Part shown: positions 32,363 to 44,139 of the stretch, in pieces
How positions within the stretch are numbered: position 1 is the stretch's first letter
How the letters are laid out: each line of letters begins with the position of its first letter
Origin: Heterodera schachtii
Taxonomy: Eukaryota; Nematoda; Chromadorea; Rhabditida; Heteroderidae
Assembly (NCBI GenBank): GCA_023374025.1
Contig: SIJG01000208.1
Coordinates: 1-64,000, forward strand
Reading direction: 5' to 3'
DNA: 64,000 nt
Notes under the pieces: model-generated
Database searches by the model: none
Told to the model about the DNA's origin: nothing
What the model saw: only the letters and a program-made list of their open reading frames with translations
Program-made: the position numbers and the translations under genes

Positions 32363-34826
32363 TCAGTGATCGTCGCCACTTGGCCCGGCGGAAGCAGCGT
32401 CGAGAAGCCTACAAAAAAAAGATTAATTAGAATTTTACACATTTTTAAAAATTTTTCACACCCTTTGTCGACTTCATCGTCTCCGATCCAAATGTCAATT
32501 CGATTATATCCATTTTTCAGATCACACGACGCTTTTGCCAATTTGCTCTCGTCGTCGTGTGCAATTGGTGAACGGATAAGCTTAAAACCATTATACAAAG
32601 CATGCTCTTTTGACAGTGTCAATTGCTCTCCGGTGAATTCGTTGCTCAGTTTAAATGGCAAAATGACCGAAGAAAGCGAAGGGAACGGCGGAAAGGCAAC
32701 CGAAATGCCGAAAACAGCAGGAGAAGCAGAAGCTGAGGAAAAAGCCTAAAAAGAAGACAAAAAATTCAGGAAAAAAAGCAGTTAAATTATTGAACTGGAC
32801 AAATCGGATGCACTAATTTTTAAATTTACTAACTTAGAAAAAAATCCTAGATTTTTTTATAAAAAAATTCGAAGAAAAAAATCTTTTCAAGAAATTTCTG
32901 CGATTTTTTGGAAACATTTTTGAAAATCTTAGTAATTCAGCTTAAAATTTTCGAAAAAATTTTTTTTTTATAAAGAAACTTTCTAAGATTTTTTTTTCTT
33001 GAAAAATTTCTCGGGGGGGGGGGGGGGGGGGGAGGAAACGAGCTACTCCAGGACAAATCACCGCTTTGATTTGTTCCACTGTTGCCAACCATCGGTTCAC
33101 CGCTGAATGCTTCATTTTGACAAAGAGCATCTTCGGCAAATTGTCGGGACGAGGCGTCGAGAACAGCCATTTGGCCACCGCTTGGCCATCCGTCACATTG
33201 GCACTGTCATCGGCTGCCGGAAATTCGGGCAAAATGCCGTCATAGAAATAGACCCGGTGCAGAGATGGACACTCGGTGAGCATTGACGGCACAAATTGGC
33301 GCATTTGACGAAAAATGACGGTGGTCAAATCCATCAGACGAATGGTGTCCTTGAGCATTGGCAAAATGTTGAACACAACAAATGCCGAAATTCGAACATT
33401 TTCTGTACGAATGTACAGTTTCGTCGTTGTACAAATGGAGGAAAAACGGCGGTGAAAATGACGAAGGAAAGTGAGCACATTTTGGTCGATGAAGCTGAAA
33501 AAATAAATCAGAAATGGCCAGAAAACGGCGGTTCTGATCGGTTTTATGCGTACCATGAATGATGATGGATGACCAACCTCAGTTTCTTAGGCCATACCTT
33601 TTTTTTTTACTTGGTCAATACCTCTATTCTTTGTATCAAACGAAAGCTAAAAGTCTCGGGATTTTAGAAATGAAAGAAAAGAGCACAAATACTAGTATTA
33701 AACACAAATAAATTACAATGAGAAAACATTCGAAATTCAACTTTTTCGAGAATAATTTTTTGTCTATTACATTTAGCTAAAAAAATAAAGTTATACAAAA
33801 GCTTCTATAGACACCTTAGGTAAGCTTTCGTTTGATACCAAGAATATCATATCGGTGGCAATCCTAAAGAATGTGGGTTTCTATTTAAAATTTTTTTTCT
33901 AAATTTGAGCTCAAAATGAGTATTTGGGAGTTTTCAAGGGCGCTGATCATGAATCTGAACTCGGGTTTGCCCAATTTCGAACACCGGACCAGAATTCGAA
34001 CAAGAAAATTATTTTTTTTTCAAATATGCATTTTTCTGGGGAAAAGCTTCGAATTCATTTTAAAACTATTTATTTTGATGCAAAACAATGCTTCAATTAT
34101 GAATTGTATAATAAATACGCAATTTGCGTGAACATTTGATCGGTTTTAACCAGTTTTTGGAAAAAAAAATCAATTTTTTTGTTCGAATTCGGGTCCGGGG
34201 TTCGGAATTGGGCAAATCCGAGTTCAGATTCGTAATCAGCACCCTTGCAAATCCCGGGAAGCTGAATTTGAGCCCAAAACAAAAAGGTTAAATTAGAAAC
34301 CCCCCATTCTTCAGGATTGACGTATCGGTATTGCGCAAGTAAGAAAAAAGTTATGGCCTAAGAAACTGAGGAAATGGTCGGTCATTCATGGGACGAATAA
34401 ACCGAGCAGAACCGCCGAAAACATTTATAAATTTCATTTGCTTTACTCGATCGAAATGCTTCTGAATCCGATGAATTTGTTCGGCAACGCTTTGTGCGGA
34501 ATTGGCAATTCTTTTCCATCGGCATTGACAATTTGCATTTCCTTTTCGCCATTCATTCCGTTTTTGCGTCGAATTTCAAATTTGCCAAATGTCCATTTGC
34601 GCGTTTTGAAATGTTCGTCAACAAAACAGTCAAAACGGCGGCTGATCAGCGCGATTCCGTGGCCAAGCTGAACGGGCGGCAACAAATCGAACACGTTGAG
34701 CCAACAGTCGGCAGAGATGAAGCTGATGAAAAGCAAAATGATTAGCATGGAAAACCCCAATATTTTTAAATTATATTACATTGCGTTTTCCATTTCTCTC
34801 TCCGCTTCCTCCGGATTGTCAGACAT
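32363..34826 (-). CDS. F-box-like protein of a cyst-nematode expanded family
   Basis: Five exons: 34826-34780, 34722-34447, 33494-33062, 32745-32462, 32408-32363, giving 361 residues with all phases agreeing. The N-terminal exon MSDNPEEAEREMENA leads into WLNVFDLLPPVQLGHGIALI, an F-box-like segment. Later landmarks are LPIPHKALP, YIDQN/FIDQN-type start of exon 3, ECPSLHRV, DGQAVAKWLF, LSNEFTGEQLTL and IRSPIAHDDESK, matching (from memory) a family abundant in Globodera and Heterodera. Such proteins may act as ubiquitin-ligase adaptors, but this is not shown. Intron 2 (33495-34446) carries a foldback element, and intron 3 a G20 tract. Confidence 0.75.
33553..34380. mobile_element. Foldback element inside an intron
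   Basis: Inverted ends CCATGAATGA...CCTCAGTTTCTTAGGCCATA and the reverse complement TATGGCCTAAGAAACTGAGG...TCATTCATGG. Inner arms at 33910-34010 and 34165-34282 carry the GCTGATCA/CCGGACC-GAATTCGAAC motif of this foldback family. Lies wholly within intron 2 of the F-box-like gene. Confidence 0.7.
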
Positions 34827-35389
34827 TTTTTTTTTCAATTGGTAATCAAACAAATAAAAATAATAGGCTTGCCGAACTGAAAAAAATAGAAATTACGCAA
34901 ATTTATTTATCTAGTTAATGAACTACTAGAGACTGCAAAAAAAGGCACTATAATAGGCACCAAAAAATTGAAAAAGACACGAAAATCGCGAAAAAGGCAT
35001 GAAAAAAGTCATTTAAAATTTATATTAAGGATTTTGAGGAGCAAAACACGTAAAGCTTAATCAAAAACTTAATTTAACACATTTAAATGATTTTTAAGGG
35101 TTTTTTCGGGCATTTGCGCGGAAAAGTGAGTGAATGAAAGAAATGAGTGAGGAGGGAGAAAAGGAAATGAAAAGTGAGTGAATGGAAGAAAATGGAAGAG
35201 CAGGAAGGGCTTTTATAGTCGCAAAAAATAAATGCAAAACCGTACAAAATTAAAAAACAGTAAAACCCATAAATTAGTATAATACATATATAAAAGTGAT
35301 TATTCCACCGTCACTTTTCATAATTTTTATGCATTCGCCATTTATGTATTTGTTTTCGTCTCTTTTTTCGACTTTTTCTCCGGGCAAAA

Positions 35390-35758
35390 TCCAACTCGTA
35401 CTGACTAGGACAATGCGTACTTTTTTTTCGACAAAAAAATCGTCATAACATTTGTTAAAGTCGACCAAATTAAACATTCTTTGTATCATTCAATAGCCCT
35501 TAAAATTCTCTATCTACAAGCAAAATGCAAGAAAATTTTATTGCTTTTCAAAAAACTTATGACCAAAAACGCAAAAAAAAAAAAAAAAATTTCGTCCATA
35601 ACCTTTTTCCAACTTGATCAAATTTTTGAAACTTGGTATATAGATAGAGAATTTAAGGGTTGTAGAATGATACCAAGAATCTTTAATTTACGTCTTTAAC
35701 AAAAGTTATTACGATTTATTGTCGAAAAACAGTACGAGTTGGCCTAGTACGAGTTGGG
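35390..35758. mobile_element. MITE with long inverted arms
   Basis: Ends CCAACTCGTACT and AGTACGAGTTGG. Arms of about 90 bp mirror each other (TTAAAGTCGACCAAATTAAAC... against ...TTTAATTTACGTCTTTAA). No coding. Confidence 0.6.
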
Positions 35759-35929
35759 TTTCCTCCTTTTTCTCCCTGACAATACCTTCAAACATGAATT
35801 CTGTACGGTGTGCGTATTTTTTTCTCGATTTTGTCATTCATTACATTAATAAACAGTAAACACCTAAGTAATTTTTGTTCAGTTCGCTTATTTTAAACAA
35901 TTTTATTTGATTACCAACCAATTCAAAAA

Positions 35930-35979
35930 ATGTCTGACAATCCGAAAGAAGCGGCGGACAAGCAAATGGAAAAAGCGAT
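35930..35979 (+). pseudogene. Orphan first exon of an F-box-like family gene
   Basis: MSDNPKEAADKQMEKA followed by a GTAAAC donor. It matches exon 1, the upstream ATTTGATTACCAA flank and the start of intron 1 (TTTTCCATGCTAAT) of the gene at 34826 on the other strand. No second exon follows. A relic left by a divergent duplication. Confidence 0.7.
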
Positions 35980-36369
35980 GTAAACATTTAAAATTTTGCT
36001 TTTTCCATGCTAATAATCATTTTTTTTAAATCCCTCCCTCTGATGCCCAAACTTCATGTCGCCTGCGCTTCTTGAGCTTCGCTACCCAGAAGTTTTCAAA
36101 CTTAAACTGCCATAAATTTTTGTTCAAAGGCATTCAATTCAGGCTTTTTGGTATCATTATTCAATAAATCTAAAAAATAAGCAAAAAATTAAAATTTTGC
36201 ATTTTCTGTTTGATTTTTCGCTAAAATTAGTAAATTTAAAGCTTTATCATGTTTTTTTTTCTTCCAAAATGCTTTTTCAAACCATATTTAGGCATTTTTT
36301 AAAGTTATACTTTACATTAGAGAATTCAAAAAAATTTTGAAAAATTATACCCTTAATTTGGGAAAATTT

Positions 36370-39240
36370 ATGTCGATATTTTATGACCATATTTTGCGAT
36401 TTAATATCCATATCTTTCCGAGCCCTAATAATAATAATCATAATCATAATAATAATAATATGAACATGATGTAAATTTTAATTATTAAATATTTGTAATT
36501 ACAAATAATGTTTTTAAAATTGCATTTATCATTAAAAAAGAGAGAAATACAAATTAAGAGAAAAACTGTATATTTTTGCTAATTTTTTCAAATATAAATA
36601 ACGATTTTGAGGACAGACACTGAAAATGCCGGTAAATAATGCCAATTCTAAATTTCAAATAAATCAGCGATTCTTTTTGACCGAAAAATTTTTAAGAGTC
36701 GGAATTCCGAATAAATTTTTACGATTTTTTATGTTTTTTCAATATTTTTAGAGTGGTGGCTCCAATTTTCAAAAGGCCAGCAATTTCTTTGTCACTTAAA
36801 GACGGAGTTTCATTCTTCAATTTATAATAATCATTTATTTTGCTCATTTTTTCTTTTTTGGAATATCGAATTCCATCTAAAATTATAAAATTAAAATGAG
36901 CAAATTAAATTATTTAATTTAATTTAATTACTTTTGCCAATTTCAATGCCAAATTCCTTTTTCCATTTAATTAATGTTTCTTTGCCAATGCCCAACTCAT
37001 TTGCAAATTGTTTCTCTTTAACATTTTTGTACATTCTTTTAAACTCATCAATTCGTACAATAAATTCCTTCTTTTTCTTTGCATAATAATTCTTTTCATA
37101 AATTCCAAATTCTTTTTTCCATTTATAAATTCTATCTCGACTAATTCCCAATTTTTCCGAAATTTTTTGCTCTATTTTAAGCCAAACTTTTCGCGAATGT
37201 TTCTTCCCCCTTTTCTTAATTCCTTCTTTTATTGCATGAAATTTATGAATAATTTCAAATTTTTGTTGATTATTCAATTGATCATTCTGATCACTATCGA
37301 TAAATTTAATTTGATCACTTTGACGATGATTTGCATTTTGATCAAGTTCATTTTCTTCCATTTTTTCATTGTCCCATTTTTGGCCAAATATTTCATCAAA
37401 AGTTGGCCGAAGTTTTGAATTAAAATCATGCAAATTAACAGATAAAGCTTTATCGGTCACATTAATTATGAATAATAACACGAAAACTATCACATAAATT
37501 GTCATTTTTTTTAAAATAAACAAAAATGAAATTTATCTTTTTTTGTTATTTAATTTAATTTTATTATATAAATATTTTTATAAAATGTTTTCTCATTTAC
37601 TGAATGTTTTTGGTGAAAAATTGATTCATTTTAAATGGTGAATTTTTGATTTTAAATCGTTATTTCACTAATAAGCAAAAAAGATAACCATATAATTTCT
37701 TATTTCAAATAATTACATTTTGTAAAAATTGTTTTTTTTTTAAATTTTTTATGAAAATTAGGACTAATATTTTTAGGGTTTTGCCTATTTTTTTTCCTGA
37801 GCTCCGCGTTGCCTGAAACGCACGAAAACAATTTATTTTTCTGTTGTTATTAAGCTGCTTTTTGAGTTATTAGTGCCTATTTTCTAGGCTTTTATTTTTA
37901 GAAGCTAAAAAAGCTAAAAAAAATTTTGAAAAAAAAACTATTTTGGCGTTTTGCCGAAAATTTATTTAAAAAATGCTTTCGCAAATTTCGCCTTTTTCGG
38001 TACCTTTCGCTTTCCGGAAAATTAGACCCCTAAGAATGAGGGATGAAATTGCCCTAAAATTTTCAAAATTCGACATATAAATTGGCGATTTTTTTTTAGT
38101 GAAAACCTGTTTAAAAATGGTCAAAATTTCCAATTCCCCCCCCCCCCCCCGCGGCGCCTATCTGCGCATCGGGACCCTAAAAATCCTTTATTTTCTTAAA
38201 AATTTGCTCAAAATCACAAAATTTGGTCATTCTTGTGGACAAATCTGTTAACAATAAATCAAGCCATTTTTGACTTTCCAGGTCACCATGAAGGAGTGAT
38301 CTGATCAGTTTTTTGATGAACATCAATAGTTAAGCTAGCTTAATGATTTCAGATTTTTAAATGAACTATAAGGTGGGTTTTCATGTTTGAGTCAAGACTT
38401 TTTTCCGCCCTTTTTTGAGTCAATTCTGATCGGTGGTGCTGGGATGTTAGTCAAAAAACCAACAAATGAAAAATTTTTAACAGAGAATTATTTATAAATT
38501 CGCCCAAAATCAACTAAATTTTAAAGTCTTGGTACCATTTGATAGCCCCAAGTGTTTTCAATTTTCCTACAAAGTTTCAAAAAATTCGTTAACTTTCAAA
38601 AAAGTTTTATCCCGAGAAGCTCAAAAAACTAAGTTTTTTTTCAACATTTTTGGTTATACATTCTTGCAACTTTATGAAACTTTTTGAAATTTTGTAGACT
38701 AATAGAAAGAAAGAAAGAAAGTCATATATTGAAGGCATTTACTTATACAAAAACAAAAAATAATAAATCTACTTAAACAAGCAAAATTTTAAATTTTACA
38801 AATTTTATCACTAGGGAATAGAATTAGATGGATATTAAAGCTATGCCCATAAAATATGGACCAAAAATCGCAAAATATGGACATAAATATTCAAAAATTG
38901 AGGGTGTAATTTGCTAAATTTAACGTAAAACTTTAAAAAATGGCTAAATATGGTATTAAAAATTATTTTAGAAGAAAAAAACAAGAAACAGCTCTAAAAT
39001 TTAATTTTTTCGAGAGAATTTTAGCTAAAAAAAAGATTTTTTTTCGAAAATTTTCCATTCTCTGGGGTCAAAACGGCAAATTTAGCTGATGGGACCCGTT
39101 CTTATTGAGGTTTTTTGGAAAATGCTAAAATATGGATTTAAATGCCAAAATACGGACAAATATTGAAATATGGAACATAAATCGCCAAATATGGAAAAAT
39201 ATTGATATATAAATCCATACTAGAAGCTTAAAACCAAGCT
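36370..39240. repeat. Segmental duplication, copy A (uninterrupted)
   Basis: Matches 45050-47266 followed by 63419-63920. Includes HTH copy 1 and its upstream region. The site matching the element 2/hAT insertion is intact here at 38773-38780 (TTAAACAA once). Confidence 0.85.
36719..37505 (-). CDS. Secreted protein with repeated HTH units, copy 1
   Basis: Exons 37505-36932 and 36876-36719, 243 residues. Signal peptide MTIYVIVFVLLFIINVTDKA, acidic/Asn-rich spacer, then three units ending in IYKWKKEFG, LIKWKKEFG and a degenerate third (LSDKEIAGLLKIGATTLKIL). Each unit fits a helix-turn-helix of the type (K/E)LGI-x3-(T/R)-(I/L)-x-KWKKE. A secreted DNA-binding-like protein is unusual; similar secreted HTH-repeat families exist in plant-parasitic nematodes as far as I recall. 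Start set at the ATG that matches copy 3 at 46141. Sits in a duplicated segment. Confidence 0.7.
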
Positions 39241-39342
39241 AAAAACATGTTTTTCGTGCGTTTCAGGCCTCCCCCAGTCCAGGAAAAAAAATATGGAATT
39301 TCCATATAATTTTATGCTCTATTGGTGCTAGGTCACTTCACA

Positions 39343-39695
39343 AAAAGTGCAAATTTGCTAAATTTTTGACTAAATCAACTCATAACTTTTCTCAGACACA
39401 ACCAAATTGCACAATCTTGGTATCATACGATATCCCTTGAATTGCTTTATTAGCTTGTTAAATTTCAAAAAATTTTATAAAGTTTCTCAAAAGTTATGAC
39501 AATTTTTCCAGTTTTTTGGCTAGAACTTTTGAAAAACTTAATAAAAAAATTTTTAAATTTAGCAAGCTAATAGCGCAATTGAAGAGCTATCGTATGATAC
39601 CAAGATTGTGCAATTTGGTTGTATCTGAGAAAAGTTATGAGTTGATTTAATCAAAAATTTAGCAAATTTGCACTTTTTGTGAAGTGGCCAACCAC
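39343..39695. mobile_element. Inverted-repeat MITE
   Basis: Arms of about 120 bp: GTCACTTCACAAAAAGTGCA... and ...TGCACTTTTTGTGAAGTGGC, each with ACCAAGATTGTGCAATTTGG or its complement. A partial copy appears at 63912-63975. Confidence 0.65.
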
Positions 39696-39839
39696 GGCTC
39701 TATTTATCACTTTGAGTCAAGACTTTTTTCCATCACACTGTATGAGCATTGAAAATTTCAAAAAATTTGGCCCATTTTCAAAAATGTTAAAATGAAAAAA
39801 CAGAAAAACCATTATTCATCCATCCATTCATTCGTTCGT

Positions 39840-40024
39840 TTACTGGTCGCAAAACTCGGTTCGTTCAGCCAATTCATGCACAAAATGTTCAATTCCCTCC
39901 ATTGCACTGGTCAAAGTTTTTGGAATGACTATTTTTTCAAAATCATCCAATTTTTTTTTAAGCCAACACATCGCCAAACAGAGTCATTTTCAAATGCACA
40001 TTCCACGAATCCTTTAGCTTAGAG
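39840..40024 (-). CDS. Possible terminal exon, unknown protein
   Basis: Continuous frame ending at TAA, with KKKLDDFEKIVIPKTLTSAM and FVHELAERTEFCDQ. An AG acceptor lies at its start. Could be the last exon of the membrane-protein gene that begins at 41994, but intervening exons are unresolved. Confidence 0.3.
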
Positions 40025-40309
40025 GGTGGCGGAGCGTAACCGGAAAATCGGTCAGTGGAAAATGCGTCAGTAGAAAATGCGTCAGTGATACAAATATTTT
40101 AAAATAAAGTTCTATGGCATTAGTATTGTAATATAGAAGTAAACTCTATAAGAAAATCGTTTTCAATTTCGCACCCTGGACGCGAACTCGAACAAAAAGT
40201 CGAAAAGTCAAAATTTTCAAATGCTAAATTCGAAAATTTTGACTCGACTTTTTGTTCGAATTCGGGTCCGGGGTTCGGAATTGGCCGAAATGGATACCTG
40301 ATTCGTGGT

Positions 40310-40640
40310 CAGTGCCCCCGAAAACGCAAGGACTTGTTTTTATGACAATAAAATTTTCATTGTCGCATTTTCTACTGGCGCATTTTCCACTGACGCATTT
40401 TCCACTGACGGATTGTCCACTGACGGATTGTCCGGGAGCCGATCCCTTCTTATCTTCAGTCAGAATTTTGCCAAACAGTTTAATTCTCTTGGGGCTTCTT
40501 CTCACACAATTTGCCTCGGGGCTTTTCCCGTTTTGCCTTGGCTTGCATTTTCCCTCCAAAAAGTCGGCCACCCCTTTGGCAGTCATTCGCTGTTCTCTGT
40601 CCTTGGACGTCATATTCTTAAAAAAAAAAGAAGAAAAAAT
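40310..40640 (-). CDS. Possible exon with short tandem repeat
   Basis: Frame with MTSKDREQRMTAKGVADFLE and RRSPKRIKLFGKI, then a tandem 15-bp repeat encoding QSVSG/KCVSG units. An AAG acceptor precedes it. The repeated DNA (TCAGTGGAAAATGCG) also occurs, inverted, at 40050-40085 and singly at 8268-8285, so part of this frame may be mobile-element sequence. Confidence 0.3.
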
Positions 40641-40766
40641 GAATAAAAATTTCGACATTTTACCACTTTTCAAAAATTTATTATCGTAATTATTAGGGCT
40701 GGATTTTTTTGACACAAAAATTGCAAAATAAAAACTATGAAAAAGCAAAATTTATAAATATAAAAT

Positions 40767-41183
40767 ATTTTAATTTTAAATTAAAAATATAATTTATAAA
40801 TAGAAAAAATATTATTAGGACTGTCAATTTTATGTAATTATGAGGTTTTTATATATATTTTGGATTTTTAGCATTTTTTTTCTAAATTTTTTGAGATTTA
40901 TAAAAAAATTTCTTGTGAAAAATGAAAAAAAAAATTTTTTTGAAAATGTACCCCTAAAAAGTGGTTTTTTTCAAAAAGGAGATACCAAAAGTTAATATTT
41001 AAATATACAAAAATGTGATTTTAAGCCTATTTAGGTCATTTTTTAATTTTAAATTAAAAATATAATTTATAAATAGAAAAAATATTATTAGGACTGTCAA
41101 TTTTATGTAATTATGAGGTTTTTATACATATTTTGGACTTTTTAGCATTTTTTTTCTAAATTTTTTGAGATTTATAAAAAAAA
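40767..41183. repeat. Direct repeat pair, about 145 bp each
   Basis: 40767-40912 and 41037-41183 are almost identical (TAGAAAAAATATTATTAGG near the centre of each), separated by 124 bp of AT-rich sequence. Confidence 0.85.
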
Positions 41184-41419
41184 TTTCCATTTTCCAACTC
41201 TCGGCCCCGGTCCCGGCCATTTCAAACTTCCAGGCTCTAATAACAATTATATGTTACCATGACTTTTGAGGTCCGTGGAATGGCCAAGTTGAGGTAAGCC
41301 GGCAGCCAGCCCAACGCCATTTTGCTATTGTTGAAAAGATCAAATTAACACCAATTCCAAAATAAGAAAATCATGGTAATAGTGAATCTGGTGTCCTCTC
41401 TTTTTAATTTTGAAAAATT

Positions 41420-41700
41420 AATTTGACATCAATTTCGAACCCCGGACCCGAATTCGAACAAAAAGTCGAAAATTCACCAAATTTGCTTTTATTGTCCGTA
41501 ACCGTACAGAATGACTATTTTTAATATTGCAACGGTTTATTTAAGTAACAATTTAGGAACAAAAGAAAAATTTTTTTTTGAATTTCGGCTTTTTGTTCGA
41601 ATTCGGATCAGGAATTTAAAATTGGTTGAAATTCAAGTCATATTCATGATCAGCAATCCCGAAAAGTCTAAGAACCATGTTTTTAGAGAATTGTTTAAAA
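41420..41700. mobile_element. Foldback-family element
   Basis: Inverted GAACCCCGGACCCGAATTCG (41435-41456) and TTCGAATTCGGATCAGGAAT (about 41597-41616) with TTTTTGTTCG arms, the same family as 30.7, 33.9 and 40.2 kb. Lies downstream of the two exons at 41.7-42.0 kb. Confidence 0.6.
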
Positions 41701-41732
41701 AGGGGGGGAGGCGGCACCAGCTTCACTATTAC

Positions 41733-41994
41733 CGAAATAATTACCACGGCTAAAATTGTTGTAAGCACTCGAAAAGCCTTTGGCACTTTTCCGACAGAAT
41801 TTGACACAGTTTCAGCATCATGACCATCCTTATCACTGTCATCATTGTCTTCCGTCATATTTTTCTTTTTGTCTGAATTTGTTTGCTTTTAATTGAATAA
41901 TAATTAAATTTTAAATAATTATTTTACCATTTTTTACGCAAATTGCATATGGAATAAGCAGCAAAGCAAAGAACAAGCAAATTGCAAAACTCAT
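41733..41994 (-). CDS. 5' exons of a signal-peptide membrane protein
   Basis: Exon 41994-41928 codes a signal peptide (MSFAICLFFALLLIPYAICV). A 55-bp GT-AG intron follows, then exon 41872-41733 with an Asp/Glu-rich stretch and a membrane segment (FRVLTTILAVVIISVIVKLV). Phases agree. Continuation beyond 41733 is unclear because a foldback element follows. Family not recognised. Confidence 0.5.
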
Positions 41995-43381
41995 ATTTAG
42001 CTCTTAATAATAATTATCGAAATAATGATTAAAACTAATAAAATAAAATAAAATCCTTTAAATTATAAAATAAATCATCAATAGGATTTCGTTTTTAGGC
42101 ACAAAAAAATCGTAAAATAGGCATTAAATAGGTACAAAAATAGGCAAATAAAATTTTTATTAATGCTTTTTTACGTAGCAACAGTTTGTATTTCAATTGT
42201 AAATGAAATATTAAATATTATAAAGTTTTTTTTTCGAATAAGGCCAAATTTTTAAATCAAAAATTTTAATCAAGAAAAAAATAAATAAATTTAAGGGGAA
42301 AATTTTTATAAAATTTTTTCAATTTTTAGGGGTGTATTTTCTGAAAATTTTTCAGGTCATTTAACAATATATCTTTGAAAAGGAAATTGGAAAATGATGA
42401 GATTGAAGGCCATGGAAAGCTTTTATTAGCACATTTTGTAAATATTTTTACAATATTTATCAAATTAAACGTGACTATAAAAATTGGTGATTCTGCAAAG
42501 AGAAGAAAAATTCAGCACAATTTTAAGTACAAATGATCACTTCTGCTGGGGTATGGATAATTTGAGGATTTACATTTCAATCATGCTAATACATATATTC
42601 ACAATGCTAATAATTATTATGGGGTGTATTTTACAAAATTTTTCGCTATTTTTCGAAAAAAAACATTTTTTTTTTTTTTTTTTTTTGCCATTTTGGTCTC
42701 CATTTTTCAAAATATGGTAAATTGGGGGTCCGGCGGTGCCGTTAGCGGACCGGCTCAGTTCGGCCCCAGCACGATTCGGCCTCAGCGGCTTTTTGGCTAT
42801 AACTTTTTCACTGTCAACCAAATTCAACATTAACATGCGCTATTAGCCTGCAAAATTTCAAAAAAATTGGTCAATTTTGAACAAATTTATGGCCAAAAAG
42901 TTGGAAAATTTGGTTTTTTGAACTCTTCTGACCATAACTTTTTTTAAATCTTAACGAAATTTTTCAGAATTTTGCAGGCTAATAGAGGACACTTAGAGCT
43001 TTTTTTGCTTTTTAAATCTCCCGCCGTATAACCCTATTGAAAGCATTATAAATATTATTTCCTTAAGTGCCATATTAATTAATAGGGTTCGGAATTATAT
43101 GGATACAAAATCGCAAAAATATGGACATAAATTTTCCACGGGGCGTAATTACGAAATGTCATGTGAAATTATGATGAAATTCATGGCTTTCAATTATTTA
43201 ATCTTATTTACTAATATTTTATTTAATAAATTCTACTGAAGATCATTTTCATCTATTGATCAAATTTTTGGTAATGCTTCTCCACATTCATTAAAAATTT
43301 AAATAAAAATTTATTTCTGATGGAATAATAATATAATAAAAAAATAATAATTAATTAATTATTTATAAAGTTTTTTTAGTG

Positions 43382-43945
43382 ATGCGTTTTCTCCTTTTTA
43401 TATTTGTGTTCTTAATCATAAATAATTCAACTGACAAAACATTGTCAGTTAATCTGTGCAAAAAACTTGGGCCAACTTTTGTTGAAATATTTGGCGAAGA
43501 ATGGGCAAATGAAATAATCGGAGAAAATTCAAATCAAAATGATCAAAATGAATCAATTGATCAGATTGATCAATTGGATGTTCAACAAAAAAGCGAAATT
43601 ATTCACAAATTTAACGCAATAAAAGAAGGAATTAGGAAAAAAGAGAAATATTCGAAAAAAGATTGTAATAAAATTGAGTTAAAAATAGCGAGAAAATTGG
43701 GAATTAGTCGAATGAAAATTTATAAATGGAAAAAAGAATTAAAATTAAATCAAAAGAAAAGTAATGATAAAAATTATTATGAAATGAAAAAGAGGGAATT
43801 TATTAAACAAATTGACGAGATTAAAAGAATGCCAAAATATGGAAAACATAAGCAATTTACAAAAGAGTTGGGCATTGGCGAAAAAACATTCATTAAATGG
43901 AAAAGGGAATTTGGCATTGAAATTGGCAAAAGTAAATTTAAATAA
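43382..43945 (+). CDS. Secreted protein with repeated HTH units, copy 2
   Basis: 187 residues from ATG 43382: signal peptide FLLFIFVFLIINNSTDKTLS, spacer rich in Asn/Asp/Gln, then two HTH units (IYKWKKELKL and FIKWKREFGI). Copies 1 and 3 splice after the GKSK-type codons to a third HTH exon. Here the matching exon sequence survives at 43988-44139 (SLSDKEIAGLLKISLDTLIR), but the acceptor AG reads TG. Translation probably ends at 43945 instead. Confidence 0.7.
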   Translation: MRFLLFIFVFLIINNSTDKTLSVNLCKKLGPTFVEIFGEEWANEIIGENSNQNDQNESIDQIDQLDVQQKSEIIHKFNAIKEGIRKKEKYSKKDCNKIELKIARKLGISRMKIYKWKKELKLNQKKSNDKNYYEMKKREFIKQIDEIKRMPKYGKHKQFTKELGIGEKTFIKWKREFGIEIGKSKFK

Positions 43946-43987
43946 ATTTAATTTATTTAATTTAATTTATTTTATTTTTTTTTGAAT

Positions 43988-44139
43988 GCTATTCGAATGA
44001 AGAAAAAATGTGCAAAATGACTGTTTATTATCAAATGAAAAAAGGAAATAATTCTTCATTGAGTGACAAAGAAATTGCCGGATTATTGAAAATCTCATTA
44101 GACACTCTAATAAGATGGAAAAAACAAATTAATTCGTAA
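43988..44139 (+). pseudogene. Third HTH exon of copy 2, acceptor lost
   Basis: Open frame in the phase expected from the donor at 43932, ending at TAA. The base pair before it is TG where the paralogues have AG. Confidence 0.55.

Noticed and set aside
33012..33032. G20 tract
   Set aside because: Simple homopolymer in an intron, like the C tracts at 11475 and 38140; no further signal.
35274..35489. 71-codon minus-strand frame
   Set aside because: Half of it lies in the arm of a MITE; the remainder has no recognisable feature.
38860..39200. Repeated ATATGGACATAAA strings considered as a CRISPR-like array
   Set aside because: Spacing and sequence are irregular, there are no unique spacers, and the setting is a eukaryotic nuclear genome.
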